From positions 1 through 64,000 of the forward strand of contig JAAVTG010000941.1 of NCBI GenBank assembly GCA_011947345.1: a stretch of DNA of 64,000 nt. The letters are read 5' to 3'. The position numbers and the translations under genes are program-made. A model generated the notes under the pieces. The model saw only the letters and a program-made list of their open reading frames with translations, ran no database searches and was not told the DNA's origin. Positions 49,955-61,219 of this stretch are shown here, piece after piece (position 1 is the stretch's first letter; the number at the start of each line of letters is the position of its first letter). This stretch comes from Phytophthora quininea (lineage: Eukaryota; Oomycota; Peronosporomycetes; Peronosporales; Peronosporaceae).

Positions 49955-51424
49955 TAGCTCGGCCAGCACACTGGAGACACCGCCAGCATCGCAAAGGAAG
50001 CAACAGGTTGCCGATTAAGACCACGTACGAGTGCTCCCATCCAAGAGACCATTGATCGTGGCGAACGCTTTTTGCGGTTGGTACAAACCACTCGTCTCAT
50101 CGGTGTTTCCGCCACAAAAGTATTCCAAGCATCCATGCTCCACCATCGCAAACGGAGAGCAACATGACCCAAAATGTGAAAATCCATACCGTTGAGTGTG
50201 ACTGGAATCACCGTTTGCCGAAATGGTGATCCATCTTTTGCTTGAACTGTCGTCGTGGAGAGCTCAAGTTGACCGTTCCCAAGTAATCTGTGAGGGACAG
50301 ATGATGTCACAAAGAGAGAAATATTGATGGCCTCAACGGTGTCTGCAGTGGTTTCTTTCAACAGCGTGAAGTGGAGCGGGAAGAGCCACTCATATACACC
50401 GGAAGCACTTCCTGTAGCTGTGGTTGACGAAGCTGTGAGACCTCCGAGACCATTATTCGTTCGTGGTTCTGGCTTGTCAGTAGGATCCGAAAGAGCTTGT
50501 CCGTGATGAAGTCGAATGAAAAGACTTTCTAAGTCTTCGAGCGCCTCCGAGGCTGCTGAGGCGGATGTTGTGTTGACATGAGGAGTTACGAAGACAGCCA
50601 GGCTTGTGGCGTCAAGGGGCATTTCCTCGTTTTCGTTGCCGGTGACAATAACAGGCATGAAAGATTCCACCGTAATTTCTAGGTGTTCCAGGGCAGTGGT
50701 ATTGAAACTTGTGCGTGGTGATGCTTGCAACGACACGAAGATACAAGCTGGCACTGATTGATCTGGCATGCTGTTGGTGCCAACGGACGGAATGGTAAAT
50801 GCGAATCTTCTCTGCTGGAGATGGCATCTAATCCTGTTCAATGGCAACAAACATGTAGCGAGCAGGAAGTCTTCCTGATGGCTGGACCCACGCTCCACAA
50901 GCTCGAGCTTCATTGCCAAATGCTGTGTGTTCGCTGCATCTGACAGGGTCGGTTGGTCCGAGCCAACACATTCGCGCCATCCAGCGGGAAGCGGCACTGC
51001 AAGCATTTCGTTCCACATAGGAGAGATGCCTTCTACGACACGAGTGGCGGCGTACGGGGAACATGTTTGCTCGTAATACTCTCGACCATCGGAATGGCCT
51101 TGATTTGCCACACCTTCCACATTGTTGTCTCCATCTCTTCGACACTGAACAAGATTTGGCGAAGCAGCGAACAGCCCGACTGAGGCCACCACGTACGCGT
51201 TCAAGCGATCTCCACCGGAAACTGGGACCCTGGTGCCGCCATTGCGTTCTTCTGGGGCTTTTTGGTCGACAAGAGAGTCGAGATGCCGCCCAAAATGCAC
51301 CAGGACCGTCAGTAGCTCTCCACTCGCACTGAAAGGTCTACAGCCGCAGCAGTAAGTCAGTCTACAGGATTGAGGTAGTCGAAGAGCGACACTCACCGAG
51401 TATATCGTTGCTGGTCGGTGGCAT
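49954..51424 (-). CDS. C2-domain protein, N-terminal part of a CCDC33-like gene
   Basis: About 480 residues with C2-like beta segments (LLTVLVHFGRHLDSLVDQK; ISPMWNEMLAVPLPAGWRE; LEITVESFMPVIVTGNENEE; LLGNGQLELSTTTVQAKDGS). The start is uncertain: the open frame extends to 51486, but the ATG at 51424 (MPPTSNDIL) followed by an intron ending near 51338 avoids overlap with the divergent anoctamin gene. The C-terminus runs into the coiled-coil gene (48880-49954) by a one-base overlap. Family not certain; assigned from the C2 plus coiled-coil combination. Confidence 0.5.
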
Positions 51425-51540
51425 TGGAAGCAGCGGAAGACTCGCGCGCGTGCGACGGCAGCCCGACGTCCGGCGAGGACATGCATGCCGTTTATGAGCT
51501 AGCTCAAAGGGCGCGAACCAATTTCAGCTCCGAAGTGGAT

Positions 51541-54299
51541 ATGGCGTCGTACGATTCGGTGGTGCTGGGGGTCGTCGCTAGCCCGGGGCGTCACCCCGTG
51601 GGAGGGAGCACCCACGTGAGAGCTTCTACTACACGCTGGTGTTCCCGGCGTGCTCGTCTCGAGAGCTACCGCGCGTCAGCTACAGCGAAGCATGCGAAAT
51701 GCTTCGAGGGGTGGCGAGTGGGTCCTCCCATGCCATCGACGAACTGCGGGCTGCGTGGAAGAACAAGTTTCGGTCAGGCGAGCCGCAGCCGCAGGACTTG
51801 ATCCATTTCTCAGCGCTGCAGCAACTTATGAAAAACGTCATCGTCGCTAGGTTCTCCGCGTTAGATGGCATGACAGTGCAGTCTTGCAGGGAGAGTCGGA
51901 CCAGTGGCCGATTGTTGCTCAGCTTCCGCCCTTCGCTGGCATTGCTTCGGGCGACAGCTGAGCGTCTCAAAGTGCGAGTACCCGCCTCCAGTGCCCTGGC
52001 AGTTGGCAACGAAGAAGAAGCGGCCACTTGGAACGAAGCAGCAGCACAACTGGAGATTTATCGACTCTTTCTCGCGGGTAAAATTTCTGCGGACGAAGCG
52101 CAGATTTTCGCCTGTGAAGACCCCGGGATGTGGTCTCGCCGTTTATCTGCACTGCAGCGGCTCGCAGCCTTTAAACCTGTGCAGATGGCTCAACAAGATG
52201 TTGCGTATCTTCCGTTCCGAGACTTGGCGGCATTGCGTTATGTGTATCGGCAGATTGACGATGGAGGTGAAAGTGGTGGCGACGTCGATGGAAGCCCGTT
52301 ATCTCCGTTCCGAGTGGTCGACAAGATCCGGCTGACCAAAGCTTTAATCGATGCCGAGTTTGATTGCGACGCTTTGGTGGAGCGTGGGCTGCTCGACCAC
52401 CATTTGTGTCCACACACCCATCACACCACAGACGTCGACACTTCTCTGGATGCGCTTCGTGTGCAATGGGGAAACCTTCCCAGCCTGCGGGGTTGCTTTA
52501 TGGGCTCTTCCGACGAAATGATAACGCAGAGTTCGTGATGGATTCCCTCGTCCACGTACGGAATTACTTTGGGAACAACTCGCACTCTGTACGTTTGCTT
52601 TACACTACACTTGAAGGTTGATTCTCATCTTTTTTGGCCACGTTTAGACTTTTCATTTGCGTCATTCACTGCGAAGGCAGTACGGACGTTAGCTATCCTC
52701 ACGTTGGTCCTATCACCCGTGGCGTTAAAGGTTCTAGGACACCAAGGAAGGGAAGCGGTGTTTTGCATGTGCTTGTGTGCATTTCTTGGCGTTGTCGTTC
52801 GCAAGTGGGAACTCCACGAGGCATGTTGTGCTGCTCGCTGGTCTGGCGGCACCCCACAGGATCCCAGTGGTGGAGTAAATCCACTATTACAGCTACCAAG
52901 GCCGCAGTTCCGTGGGAGGATGAGGCGCAGCGCCGTGACGCTGCGCATGGAGCCATATTTTCCAGCGTGGAAGAGCTTGAGTCGGTGGATTGCCTCTTCT
53001 CTAGTGCTCGTGGCGGTAGCTTTTGAGCTTGGGGTAGGATATGCTACAGTGGTGGCTAGTGACCGCTTTCAAGAACTGACAGCAGAAACATCTTGGAGGT
53101 TCAACGTAGCACTGGGTGTGGTGGCATTGGCCAGCAAATGTCTGACCCCTCACCTCGCTCGATGCAGTCAAGCGCTCACCAACTGGGAGAACCATCGTCT
53201 TCAACGCGATTATGATTCGCAACTCACGTTCAAGTTTGCCATGCTTCAGAGCGTGAACTGTTTTGGAGCGCTTTGGGGCCTGGCATTTTTGCGACCGCTG
53301 CGCTGCAAGCTGGACGAGTGTCGATTCCCAACACATAATGTTATAAGCATATCGGCTTGGGATCAAGCCGCGCGGCTCCTCTTGATCATGTTAGGGCTGG
53401 ACGTTGTGCTGTCGCTATGGGGTATTCGCGTGGCCGTTTGGTGTTGGTTTAACGGTGACAGCGGAGATTCAAATGTCGTTTCCACGAGCACGGCAACGAC
53501 TGTGCGTGAGCGAGGAGGTCTCAGTGGTCCCAGCGCGGCGCTACTCACGACTCCGTTCAGTTTCTCGGATATCGAAGGTGAGTTAGCGCTTGCACCGTAC
53601 GAAGGAGTCCTCTTCGACTACGCTCAGGTTTTGATGCCTTTTGGGTTCGTGGCGTGGTTTGCTCCGTTGTCTCCTTTGACAAGTTGCGTGCTCGCCTGGC
53701 TCGTTGCAGTGCTACAACTCCGTGCGGACGCGTTCAAACTCTGCCATGAGACCCAACGACCATTCCCTATTCAGGCGGTATCACTGGGTGCATGGCTGGG
53801 TTACTTGCACGTTTTGCGGGTTGGTTCTGTTCTGCATGGAACAGCATTTGCACTGATGGCGATGCTCGATGCCCCAGATGCACACGCGAACCAGAGGACG
53901 TTAGAACAGCGCATGGTTGTGTTCGGTGCTGCGTTTGCGCTGGTGGGCTGGGTATCCTACGCACTTGAAGACCCACGCGATCTAGCTGAAACACGTCGAC
54001 TTCAGATGCTCAGGGCTCGACAAGCAGCTCTAGAGGGCAAATACTTGGAGTATTTAGGAACGCATCTCGCGGCTACTGCGAGAGCTGCGCTGCGTGTGGG
54101 TCGTGTATTCCCTAACGGTGTGCCTAGGTACGTGGTCACTGGCGATAAGGGTGAAGAAGATGCCGCAGAAGAGCTACGTGGTGAGTGGTGCCAACACCAA
54201 ATGCAGCTGCAAGAGCTGGAAAAGAGATCACGCAGCTCCGAGGAAATGACGGCGGAAAAGGTGTCGTGGGCGTGTTATGTGTCGACGTCCAAGGTGTGA
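51541..54299 (+). CDS. Anoctamin (TMEM16) family channel/scramblase
   Basis: TMEM16 proteins are Ca2+-gated chloride channels or lipid scramblases of the plasma membrane or ER. The N-terminal cytosolic part is 51630-52560. The VRNYFGNNSHS motif precedes an intron (52595-52650) and the membrane core: TLAILTLVLSPVALKVLG; FLGVVVRKWELHEACCAARW; YDSQLTFKFAMLQSVNCFGA then LWGLAFLRPLRCKLDECRFP; YEGVLFDYAQVLMPFGFVAW; PLTSCVLAWLVAVLQLRADA then FKLCHETQRPFP; the last helices and a charged C-terminal helix. The core matches the family's TM3-TM8. Glu/Asp of the Ca2+ site are only partly obvious (the EIRLDAFK equivalent reads QLRADAFK), so Ca2+ gating is uncertain. The frame switches near 51600 and 52500. 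The 3' end abuts the truncated MoCo sulfurase. Confidence 0.82.
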
Positions 54300-54344
54300 G
54301 TTTGCTTCCGGTCGCGGCACCTATTCGTTCGATTGTGGAGTTGC

Positions 54345-55173
54345 GTGTGCGCTCTGGGCGATACACTGACAAATCTAGTCGCTGGGTGGCAACATACTTG
54401 GCGGCGTCAACCAGAACGAGCCACTTTGTGCCTTCAGCTGCATCTCTGGCGGGCTTCCAGCGACCAGCACGAATTGTCTCCACTAGAGAAGAGAGTGCCG
54501 CACACCGCTGAAATTGCACTCGGCAGGGAACGCAAACAAACTCACGGGCGTGGAAGAGTCTGTTGATACAGAGCCGTGCTTGTCATGGTGTTCCTCCTCT
54601 AGTGCATCAAGCTCGTCAATACCCACGCATGCTATCGCTGCCCCGCACGAGGCTGCGTACCCTCGAAGCCGAGAACGCTGGTGTGGGAGTCCATGGAGTG
54701 GGCGTGCTTTGCTTGCCCCACGGGAAGCTCTCCCGACCAACTTCAGCGCTGCCGTCGCTCCCGACGTGAAGATCACCGTGTACTGTTCCTCGTCGGCCGA
54801 GAAGAATTGCAGCACTTGGCGTCGCACGGTCTCCATCTTGGCGCTTGTGGACGCTGCGTGGGAGTCGCCCATGGCGCTGTGAGGGTTGGTGAACAGGCCT
54901 CCTTGCAGCTCCCGAAACACCGCATCCAGCTGCGGCTTCGAATACGTCGTCGCGCCCGCATGGTCCAAGTACACGCTCCCTAGCAGCAAAGCGTCAGTAG
55001 CACCAGACGTCTCGTCAGCAGGCAGTCGCTCTACCACAGACCTTCTAGGTGGGGAACTCCGTCGCGCGCATCTTGTCGATCCGCGGCGCCTCACCATCGC
55101 ACCCGTAGCCATACGCGCCGTTGCTCTCAGCCACGAACGCCGCCTTGGATGCGCTCATAGCAGAGCTTTTCAT
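54345..55173 (-). CDS. MOCOS: Molybdenum cofactor sulfurase, N-terminal part only (truncated)
   Basis: MOCOS sulfurates the molybdenum cofactor of xanthine dehydrogenase/aldehyde oxidase; its NifS-like domain uses PLP. Present: YGYGCDGEAPRIDKMRATEF, GSVYLDHAGATTYSKPQLDA, LFTNPHSAMGDSHAAST, YTVIFTSGATAALKLVG, MDSHTSVLGFEGYAASCGA (split over two frames), LFAFPAECNFSGVRHSL, KWLVLVDAAKYVATQRLDLS. The following PLP-lysine region and the whole rest (about three quarters of the usual 750-850 residues) are absent: after LDLSVYRPE near 54355 the frame becomes antisense to the anoctamin end. An intron removes about 55042-54985. Breaks: G4 at 55051-55054, and near 54720 and 54650. Confidence 0.82.
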
Positions 55174-55300
55174 CTCGCGGGCGGTCTGCGTGGCGGCAGA
55201 ATTGTGAATGCGAACGCGGACCAGCAGGCTGAATGCGAGGGATGTTGAAGGGACCATCACTCTAGTCATTGATTTTCATTCTACTCTGCTACTCGACTCT

Positions 55301-56587
55301 TCAGGCGAAGACTTTGACCGACGCGATGTTGGGGCGCGAGAGCTGGATTGTCCGGAGCTTCTCACTCAGCTCGTCCTCCTCGACGCTGGAATGCTCTGGC
55401 TGTTGGTTGCTGTCGCCTGATGTCGGTGGAGCCAATTTATCGCCGCCGACGACTGGAACCGCCGCGGCGAGCACTGTTGTCGGTTTGCTAGGACCTAGCG
55501 GCTTCGGGACGGCCACAGCTGCAGGTTGCACTCCTTCCGCTGTCGGAGCAAACGACGGTGGCACGTTGTTGTTGCCGGGGCAGGGAGCAGCTTGAGGGCG
55601 TCCTGCTCCATCTCTTTCTCGACCATGCCCCTGAAAATCTGCTCGGCTCGGCTGTCAACCACACTGCGGTCGACCTCCCCGGAATGGCAAAGTCCGTCGC
55701 GTCGGCGTTCTTGGCATAAAAGTTGTGCATGACCTGGCGCACCATCTCCAGCTCGCCATTCAGCATGGTGTCGCGCTCGCTCTCGTATTTGGCAAACACG
55801 CGGTAGAGGTCGAACGTCGCGGTCTGCAGAGCTGATCGCGCCTTCTGCAGCTTCTGTTCGTTGCGCTCCAGTCGTTGTGCAGACCCCCGCCATCCTTGCG
55901 CTTCTTGATTCGGCAAAGTTTGTGCTCGTACCAGTCGAAGTCGAGCTTGACGTCTTTCCGGTGCGAGATCTGCGACTGCACCGACTTCATCGCATTCACG
56001 TGGATGTCCAGGAACCGCACGGCTCCGGAAAGCACAGCGTCCTGTGGTAGCACATGCAGGCCCGTTAACCTTCCTCGTCAATTCCGCTAGCGTTAAATCA
56101 GCGTCACTTACGGCGTTGAAAAAGTGGTTCTTGGCCTCTTTGGTCTCATTGATCGCGCACATGGCGTGGCGGAACTTCTCGGCGTCGGCGCCTTTTCCGA
56201 CGGCGTCCACACTAACCACACACCACACGTCTGCCCCCAGACTTGCGCAGGCAGTGCAGTACACCGGCAGCGCCGTAGTGCGGTAGTGCTCGAGGCTTTG
56301 CGGATGTCCAGTAGCTTCTGCAGCAAGCCGAGAAACCGCTGCTCGTGCTGCTCGTAGACATCGTCGGGCGACGAAAGTTGCTGTCGTACACGATGACCAT
56401 CAGCTACGACGAAAAAACGAGCTCGGCACAACGCCCACACCTTTCGAAAGCGGCCCGTGAGCTGGTACTGCAATCTGCGCTTGTGCTGCTGCCACCCGAA
56501 GCGTCTGCTCTGCAGCATGGCGCTCACGCCGCCAGCCATCTCGGCCTTCATATGAGCGACCTCTTTCGCTCTGCTGTCGCGCGCCAA
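55301..56587 (-). CDS. BAR-domain protein
   Basis: BAR domains bend and sense membranes in endocytosis. The start at 56587 gives MARDSRAKEVAHMKAEMAGG, with an intron about 56441-56383. The BAR-like helices are QLSSPDDVYEQHEQRFLGLL, EKFRHAMCAINETKEAKNHF, AVRFLDIHVNAMKSVQSQIS with RKDVKLDFDWYEHKL, and SALQTATFDLYRVFAKYESE with GELEMVRQVMHNFYAKNAD. The C-terminal tail is Pro/Val/Ser-rich and ends at 55301. Frames shift near 56300, 55890 and 55630. No SH3 domain is visible. Amphiphysin- or BIN3-type is suggested by layout only. Confidence 0.65.
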
Positions 56588-56785
56588 ATGACTCGCTTTG
56601 TAGGCCGAGAAGCCTGCATATTAATACTCTTCTGTCGTCCTCGACGCGAAGAAGTCATGCGCATAAGACTTGCCCAACTTTAGCTTGGTTTCTCTATGCA
56701 AAAACGCCTTTCCTCGCCTCGGTTGTTTGGTCGTGGGTCAACCAACGTCTATCAAAGCCAACACGGACAAGTCGCGGAAGGGGCG

Positions 56786-58430
56786 ATGGCCGAGCCCGGC
56801 AACGCGCCCAAGGCGGCCAAGGCAGCACGCAGAAAGCTGCGTAAACACAAGCGCAGCAAGCAGCAGAAAAAGCTATCGCCCAAGCAGCCGCAGGGCCACT
56901 ACGCAGACCCCATGTCCCCCATCGCATCCACGCCCATGAAGCGCCAGCGCGCCGGTAGCTACAGCAACAATAATGGCTTGGATGCAGACAGCAAGTCCAG
57001 CAGCTCCAAGAAGACGCCGTCGTCCGCACAACAGAGCAACAGAGTGGACGCTAACGGAGGAGAGAAGCTCCTGTCGCCACGGAAGTTGTTGGCCGAATTT
57101 GACTCGGATGAACCCAAGACCAAGAAGGCGCGGGCGAGTTTGGAGCCTCTAGAGACGAAGCAGAACGTCACTCAGGACACTGCTGCTGCTGCTGCGGATG
57201 CGAGTACTGGGGAGGACACGAACGACGAGTTGTTCTCGCCGGCGCTGAAACCTCCCAAGGCGTCGCGGTCGTCCAGCGTGTCACCGTGTAATACTCGGGC
57301 GCGGCTGGAATCGAAGTTTGCTGGCGTAACTTCGCCGTCAGTGGAGAAAGAACTGAAAGTTGCTGTGGTCGAGGAAACGACCTCGCCGGCGGCGCAGGCG
57401 GAAGGTGCGGACGAAGATGCTGATGCTGAGCAAGAGTTCAACCCGTACGTAGCGCGGATTTGTTTGGAAATTGATTCGAAAGCAACTGATGTGCGGGAGT
57501 GCTGTGGTGTGTCTGTAGCTTTTATTTTATGAAGACGCTGCCGAAGTACGAGGACATCGTCCTAGACAAGCGACCAATTTCCCTGCCGGAGCGGTCACGA
57601 AATACCCCAAACATTTGCCTGGTACGTTCTCGCTGTTAAATTTATAACTCTGCACTACTCACGAGTTGTCAAACGCAATGCCTGTCCTTAATTTGCACAG
57701 GTGCTAGACTTGGACGAGACTCTTGTGCACTGCAGCGTGGACGAAGTGGAGAATCCCCATCTTCAGTTTCCAGTATGTCATGGGAAGAGCCTGAATTCCG
57801 TCCAACTACGCTAACTGGAAGTCTGCAACAGGTTACGTTTAATGGCGTAGAGTACACGGTCAATGTGAAGAAGCGCCCACACATGGAATACTTCCTCAAG
57901 CGCGTGTCCAAGCTCTTTGAGATTGTGGTGTTTACTGCGTCTCACAAAGTCTACGCCGAGAAGCTGATGAATATGTTGGACCCCAACCGCAATCTCATCA
58001 AGTGCGAACGGTGTCGACAGATGTAGGGGATTGATATTGCTCACGTGTTGTTGCTGCTGCAGGCATCGCCTCTATCGAGAAGACTGTCTGGACGTGTTTG
58101 GGAATTACCTGAAGGACCTCAATGTGCTTGGACGCGATCTGTCGAAGGTCTTGCTGGTGGACAATTCCCCTCACGCGTTTGGATACCAGGTGTGGTCGTG
58201 CACGATCACTAGAATGTTGAGCGTTGTGCTGACGGTGCCGCTGCTGCGTCGTGTAGGTCAGCAATGGAATCCCCATCGAAACGTGGTACGACGATGAGAG
58301 TGACGCCGAGCTCCTGAACTTGCTGCCGTTCCTGGAGAGTCTGGTGGATGTGGACGACGTGCGGCCAGTTGTGGAGAAGCAATTCCAGATCCAGAAGCTC
58401 ATCGACGCCACGCCCGACGAGATTGTCTAG
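56786..58430 (+). CDS. CTDSPL2-like NIF/FCP1-type phosphatase
   Basis: HAD-superfamily Ser/Thr protein phosphatase; relatives act on RNA polymerase II CTD or nuclear-envelope/signalling substrates. The N-terminal 220 residues are basic and Ser/Pro-rich with nuclear-localisation-like runs ([15 protein letters not shown]). Catalytic domain: [32 protein letters not shown] (DLDET nucleophile motif), [80 protein letters not shown] then [10 protein letters not shown]. Introns: from about 57446 to 57521, about 57620-57701, 57773-57831, about 57999-58062, about 58189-58257, all GT-AG. No frame break. The start at 56786 (MAEPGNAPK) is used; an upstream ATG at 56696 is in frame. Confidence 0.9.
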
Positions 58431-58521
58431 ACTGAGTTGACGCACGAAAGTAAAAAGGCAACAAGTTGAGCTCGTTCATTACTGGCCAAAAACAAAATCC
58501 ACAGCTCAATTCTCATCAGAA

Positions 58522-59431
58522 ATGGCCTCGTACAACTTCGGCGAGCTGGCGCAGCCTCCATCGTCCTCTGTACGCGCCACGGCGGTCGCCTGACTGCGCA
58601 TTGATCCGGCGAGCTAACGTCCTCTGTTGTGTCATGGAGCAGACGACGTACATGGCTCCTCCTCCGGCGCAGCTCAACCGAGTACAGCCAAACGCCACTC
58701 TGCACATAGCAATTCTTGTCTTGCTGACGATGTGTGTCGACAGGAGATTAAACTGTGGGCGGACACCAAGGACCGCCGCAAGTACGAGGACCTGGCAGAT
58801 CTCTTCGCTATTTTCAAGACCACAGAGCACCTCGAAGCTGCCTACGTGCGCGACGCCATCACCCCGAAGAGGTATGCATACCTATCTATATTTTTCTGTG
58901 AAGAAAGCAGTGCATGTGGTGGTAGCTGAAGTTGATGTGGAGCAGTACACGGAGGCATGCACCAAGCTCATCTCGCAGTTCAAGACAGCGGAGACGGCAC
59001 TACGCCTCGGAGGCTTCATTGACAGCGTGGAGAGCTTCATCTCCGAGTACCGCCTGGACTGCCCGCGTGCGCTGGAGCGTCTCGTGCGCATCGGAGTCCC
59101 AGCCACCGTCGTGCACAACACGACCAACCGCAAGACAGACTCGGTCAACGTGGCGCAGACTGTGCAGAACTTCATCACGCTCATGGATGTGCTCAAACTC
59201 AACATCCGCGCGGTGGACGAGATCCAGCCCCTGCTTAGTGAGATGATGAGCTCTCTTACGATGGTCAGTGGGCTGCCGCCGGACTTTGCTGGCCGCGACA
59301 AGATTGAAGGCTGGCTGCGGACGATGAACGCGATGCGGGCGTCGGAAGAGCTGGACGAGGAGCAGGCGCGGCAGCTAAGCTTTGACCTCGAGCGCGCGTA
59401 TTCATCGTTCATGGCTTTCCTCAACAAGTAA
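58522..59431 (+). CDS. VPS28: VPS28, ESCRT-I subunit
   Basis: Core ESCRT-I component for multivesicular-body sorting. Exon 1 is MASYNFGELAQPPSSS, a short exon TTYMAPPPAQLNR follows, then EIKLWADTKDRRKYEDLADL, FAIFKTTEHLEAAYVRDAIT, TKLISQFKTAE, SVESFISEYRLDCPRALERL, and the C-terminal four-helix domain SVNVAQTVQNFITLMDVLKL, NIRAVDEIQPLLSEMMSSLT, SGLPPDFAGRDKIEGWL, LSFDLERAYSSFMAFLNK. Introns start GTACGC (58576), GTACAG (about 58681) and GTATGC (about 58873). The exact acceptor before YTEACTKL leaves a one-base phase problem, probably another base loss. Length about 220 residues, as in the family. Confidence 0.92.
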
Positions 59432-59585
59432 CGATGACAGAAAAGATCATGTGAACACATACGTTGGGGTGAATGGCCCGTGGGATTTTTATTGTGGTGA
59501 TTATCTTCTTGTTTTCTTGTTTACCATATAAAATGAAGTGTGAGCGCACGCATATGTCGAAGGCGCATCAAAAATGCCCGCAACA

Positions 59586-61219
59586 TCAACTGCACGTACG
59601 CCGTGGCGATTTCGGCAGTTGAATATTAGCAGCAAAAATAGGTTCCTCTTCCGGCTCCAGCATGGGTGAGGCAGGCTCTGATACCTTTTCTTCTTCTCCA
59701 CTGAGTAACCTTGTGCACTTGACCATGGCTGCGTCGAGCTCCAGGCTCATCAGGTCCAGCTCATCTAGCATAGCTCGAAGATCGGCGTTTTGTACCTTCT
59801 TTGAGGTCAATTCCTTGATCGAGAGCACCTTCTTCTCCGGTTTGGCGAATGGCTCCAGCGTAATGTCCATCAAGAAATTCGGCTCCGCGATGCTGTTCTT
59901 CTTCACAGCAAGCATCGGCGGCACCATTGGTGCCAGAGTCGGCGACAAGGGAGGGAACGACTCCATCGTGAACGCAATCTCTTCCTTTGCGTACTCCTGT
60001 TCATCGGCCAACGCGCGCTCCAGCTCGCGCTCCAGTTCGTTTTCATGTTCCAATTCCTGGTTTTCAAATTCCACGCCCACCGTCTCTATCTCTGGGTCCA
60101 GGTACAGCAGCACCTTTCGCGCAGCAACCAGCTCCTGCTCCAGGGCAGGCTCGCCACGTGCGAACTCCACGATCGATTTTCTCTCTGGGAAAAGCACAGG
60201 CAGCGTCGCCACGGGAGCCGAGGTAGGAGGAGCCTCGCGCACGTCCGCTTTTATCAAAACTGCAGCCAGAGGGATGGGGACAGTTTGTACCGGCGGAGAA
60301 GTAGGCTTCAGCTGCACCAGCTTCGGCTCTGATTTAGTCGTCGTCACCGGGAGAACAGACTTTGCTTGCGTCTTCGGTAACGCAGCAGGCATCTTCGTCT
60401 CCTTCTTAGCTGTCTGCTTTTAGGGGCCGGTGTCGCCACTTTAGTCGCAGGCTGGGCCTGAACCTGTTGCCGTTTCTGCTTAACCAGTTCTTCAGGCGCC
60501 TTTGACTTGGGCAGGGTCTTCAGCGCCGCCTTGTTCGTTGCTTTTTCTCGTCCACTTTCTGCTTGGACTTTGACTCCAGTAGCAGCCTACTGCGCTGCAC
60601 CTGCTTGGGCTCCGACTTGGCCCTCGGCTTCTCCACGATCGTTTCCTCCTCTGTCGGCACTGAGAACGAGTTGACCGTCTGCAGGGGCTTCATGTCCACC
60701 TTGTTGAGCGCTGCAAGCGGGCACTCCCCGCCAGCAGCGGCGACGTCTTCCTCTGCGTGTTCAGCCTCTCCGGCCGCGTCAGTGCCATGGCCGCCACCAC
60801 TTTCTGCGGCGTGGGGCTGGTTGGCACCACGGCGATCTGCAGGTCTCTCTGCTCCTTGAACGCCCCGCTCTGCGCAATCGACAGCGTCAGTGAGTAGTCC
60901 AGCGCGCCCGCCGCAGCGCCAGCAGTCGGCTGAGGGTCTGCTTGAGGCCCAGCGCATGCGGCCGCGAGACGCCGCTGTGGTGCAGCAGCGCCATCCCGAC
61001 GGCCCCCAGCAGCAGTGCGCAGAACAGCAGCGCACTGCCGAAGACGAAGCCGCCCAGCGCCACGGCCGCCAGCAGCTGCAGCGCGCCTGCCGCCGTCACC
61101 AGGCCGCCCACGTGGAAGGTCGGCTTCTCGCCGTACACGTCGCCCGTCAGCGCATACGGGTCGCGCGTCTGCAGCTGGCGCAGGCGGCGCTGCGTCTTGG
61201 TGCTGGCTCGCTGTCGCAT
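59586..61219 (-). CDS. Two-TM membrane protein with long acidic, Pro-rich C-terminus, unknown
   Basis: The start at 61219 (MRQRASTKTQRRLRQLQTRD) is basic, followed by two hydrophobic helices (GGLVTAAGALQLLAAVALGG; VFGSALLFCALLLGAVGMAL). Then LDYSLTLSIAQSGAFKEQRD, a linker, and a long Lys/Pro/Glu-rich region (EKPRAKSEPKQVQRSRLLLE, PEELVKQKRQQVQAQPATK) ending in an acidic stretch (ELEHENELERELERALADEQ, LRAMLDELDLMSLELDAAMV). Open parts join if single bases are added in runs near 60905, 60735, 60545 and 60417, giving about 545 residues. No family recognised; may be lineage-specific. Confidence 0.6.
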
